The notes beneath the pieces were generated by a model. That model was not told the DNA's origin. It was given only the letters and a program-made list of their open reading frames with translations, and did no database searches. This document shows positions 5,755-6,660 of a stretch of DNA of 6,660 nt, one piece after another (the stretch's first letter is position 1; every line of letters begins with the position of its first letter). Position numbers and translations under genes: made by a program. This DNA comes from Oligoflexia bacterium. GTDB taxonomy: Bacteria > Bdellovibrionota > UBA1018. The stretch is taken from assembly GCA_903854365.1 (NCBI GenBank), contig CAINWE010000294.1, positions 1 through 6,660 of the forward strand, in the 5' to 3' direction.

Positions 5755-6017
5755 GTTAGTCTCACTCCACCACACGCCCGCACTTCCGACACCGACTCAC
5801 GCCGCAGCACAGCAAAAGTGCTCAAACGGTTACCACGGATTCGGTTAAACCTCTTGTTTCGAGTTTTGCATTGAGGTTATCCGGGGTGGAGCTATCGAAA
5901 ACCGGAGTTGGGGTTACTCTAGTTCTGGACCTTTACTCGTGGCGGGGAATACTGAGACTCCCCAGGAGCCAGCAAAAGCTACCGAGCTTTAATCGGAATT
6001 GTTCCTTGCTCACAGTA
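5755..6017. other. Gene-poor gap between the two small modules
   Basis: No convincing gene is visible in either strand over about 260 bp. It holds weak hairpins: AGCAC/GTGCT at 5806-5822, GGGGA/TCCCC at about 5944-5963, and AAAGCT-ACCG-AGCTTT at 5975-5990. None is followed by a proper T-run on the plus strand, so termination of the RHH operon is not clearly marked. GGTTA recurs four times (5828, 5843, 5875, 5912) without regular spacing. On the minus strand a 19-codon frame ending at 5762 encodes a cysteine-rich tail (CCGVSRCRKCGRVVE) that resembles a zinc-ribbon relic. Confidence 0.5.
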
Positions 6018-6046
6018 TTGACTAATATTTGATATTATGTAATATT
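6018..6046 (+). promoter_or_regulatory. Candidate promoter of the RelE/HTH module
   Basis: TTGACT (6018-6023) matches five of six -35 bases. The best-placed -10 is the AT-rich TAATATT at 6040-6046, 16-17 bp away and only a partial match. Transcription would start within a few bases of the ATG at 6058. The -10 region lies inside the second operator palindrome and the first operator starts at the end of the -35 box, so a bound repressor would block RNA polymerase. Confidence 0.5.
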
Positions 6047-6054
6047 AGATATTA
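6023..6054 (+). promoter_or_regulatory. Two tandem palindromic operators
   Basis: TAATAT-TTG-ATATTA (6023-6037) and TAATAT-TAG-ATATTA (6040-6054) are two perfect 6+6 bp palindromes with 3-bp centres, repeated at a 17-bp period. The 17-bp units are identical at 15 positions. They fill the space from the -35 box to the start codon. In HigBA/RelE-type modules the HTH antitoxin commonly represses its own operon at such sites; that the downstream HTH protein binds here is inferred. Confidence 0.7.
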
Positions 6055-6057
6055 TAA

Positions 6058-6393
6058 ATGCGACGTTTATTTTTTCAGACTCATGGGTTTTCAAAAAAGC
6101 TAGATACAAAGGGAAGTGACTTTCTACTTCGCAGAATTGAGGCAGAGATACTGAAAAACCCTGAGGCTGGAGACCTTGTCCAGGGGACTGGCGGGATTCG
6201 GAAGCTCCGAATCGAGGATCCCGCCCGGCATAAAGGTAAGCGTGGCGGTTTTCGCGTCCTGTATTTAGACCTGCCTGCTCGCGAGGAAACTTTTCTAATA
6301 GTTTTCTATAGTAAAGACGAAGCTGATGATTTGTCGCCGCAAGGGAAGAAACTGGTGGCTCAACTCGTTGCTGAAATTAAGAAGGAAGCATAG
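6058..6393 (+). CDS. RelE/HigB-type toxin of a type II toxin-antitoxin module
   Basis: This 111-residue protein has the layout of the RelE-like toxin family often found before Xre-type antitoxins (Pfam RelE, PF06296-like): strand RRLFFQTHGFSKKL, helix IEAEILKNPEAGDLVQGTGG, then IRKLRI, KRGGFRVLYLDL, the FLIVFYSKDEADDLS strand and a closing amphipathic helix (KKLVAQLVAEIKKEA). The family folds like ribosome-dependent mRNA endonucleases; the conserved basic residues of the IRKLR and KRGGFR strands are present. The ATG at 6058 is the only sensible start and yields the full first strand, yet no Shine-Dalgarno precedes it. The stop TAG overlaps the AGGAG of the next gene, so the two are co-transcribed in toxin-first order. 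No disruption is visible. Confidence 0.9.
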   Translation: MRRLFFQTHGFSKKLDTKGSDFLLRRIEAEILKNPEAGDLVQGTGGIRKLRIEDPARHKGKRGGFRVLYLDLPAREETFLIVFYSKDEADDLSPQGKKLVAQLVAEIKKEA

Positions 6394-6403
6394 GAGAATT
6401 TAA

Positions 6404-6660
6404 ATGATGCGTAAAAAGGCAACTATTGAACAAGAACTCATTGATGGTCTCCAGGAAGTACTTGAACACCGCCGAGGAGGGAAGAAGCTCCAAGGCAAAG
6501 TGAGAGAACTCCCAGCACCCCCTCATAGCTGGAATTCCCGTAAGATCAAACATCTCCGAGAGGATCTCCTCCAGCTCAGTCAGACTGAGTTTGCTATTTT
6601 ACTCAACGTCAAAGCCCCAACTATTCGAGCTTGGGAGCAAGGCCATAACGTCCCCTCTGG
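6404..6660 (+). CDS. Xre-family HTH antitoxin (HigA/NadS-like), partial
   Basis: The gene runs off the right edge after 85 full codons. AGGAG (6392-6396) lies 7 bases before the ATG at 6404; a second ATG follows directly. After a charged N-terminal helix (TIEQELIDGLQEVLEHRRGG) comes the Xre/Cro helix-turn-helix at about residues 45-83: KIKHLREDLLQLSQTEFAIL, then LNVKAPTIRAWEQG. The SQTEFA and TIRAWEQG segments are the classical first and recognition helices. The NadS/HigA-like antitoxins usually found after this toxin family have this arrangement and about 95-110 residues, so only the last few residues should be missing. Expected roles are to bind and neutralise the upstream toxin and to repress the operon at the palindromes at 6023-6054. 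Confidence 0.88.
   Translation, partial: MMRKKATIEQELIDGLQEVLEHRRGGKKLQGKVRELPAPPHSWNSRKIKHLREDLLQLSQTEFAILLNVKAPTIRAWEQGHNVPS

Noticed and set aside
5755..5900. Integron-type attC recombination site between small cassettes
   Set aside because: A GTTAAAC matching GTTRRRY is present (5845-5851), but I found no partnered RYYYAAC at the right distance and no long imperfect inverted repeat joining the two. Toxin-antitoxin and lysozyme genes alone are not enough.
5828..5916. Four GGTTA copies as a regulatory or CRISPR-like repeat
   Set aside because: The copies are only five bases long, with irregular spacing (15, 32, 37 bp) and no conserved flanks. Chance is sufficient.
5975..5990. Rho-independent terminator (AAAGCT-ACCG-AGCTTT)
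   Set aside because: The stem is short and AT-rich and is not followed by a T-run on the plus strand. On the minus strand only four T follow and there is no gene to terminate.

Overview
The window looks like an accessory or mobile stretch of a bacterial chromosome. A Sec-type signal peptide on a very large exported protein, a lipobox lipoprotein and an IS2-type element all fit a Gram-negative, proteobacteria-like host. The sequence does not identify the species. A predatory or environmental deltaproteobacteria- or Bdellovibrionota-like host is only a guess from protein style.

Layout from left to right. Positions 3-101 may hold the last codons of a plus-strand gene cut off by the window edge. 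It converges on a 2.7-kb minus-strand gene (164-2857) for an 897-residue exported protein of no recognisable family, with its presumed promoter region to the right. Next is a complete 1.3-kb IS3-family, IS2-subgroup insertion sequence (3013-4330). It has two reading frames (orfA, orfB) joined by a -1 programmed-frameshift site, and imperfect terminal inverted repeats.

The right end of the IS abuts the start codon of a phage-type GH24 lysozyme (4331-4759). The lysozyme stop overlaps the start of a small lipoprotein gene (4756-5199) as ATGA. This pair looks like a lysis-type or cell-wall-acting remnant whose upstream region has been replaced by the IS. An AGGGG inside the IS end now sits at ribosome-binding distance from the lysozyme ATG.

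The right third holds two small two-gene modules of toxin-antitoxin style. The first has a strong promoter (TTGACA, 17 bp, TATGTT) with the predicted transcript start almost on the ATG. It drives a DUF4160 gene that is broken by what looks like a one-base insertion near 5368, overlapping an intact ribbon-helix-helix (CopG/BrnA-like) protein gene (5485-5754). A gap of about 300 bp without a convincing gene follows. The second module has two tandem palindromic operators at a 17-bp period, a RelE/HigB-type toxin (6058-6393) and an Xre-type HTH antitoxin (from 6404) that runs off the window. In both modules the first gene has no Shine-Dalgarno sequence and may be translated from a leaderless or nearly leaderless mRNA, while the second gene has a good one.

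Most of the content belongs to known families. The parts that are least explained are the 897-residue exported protein, the lysozyme/lipoprotein pair started from an IS end, and the DUF4160/RHH pair.
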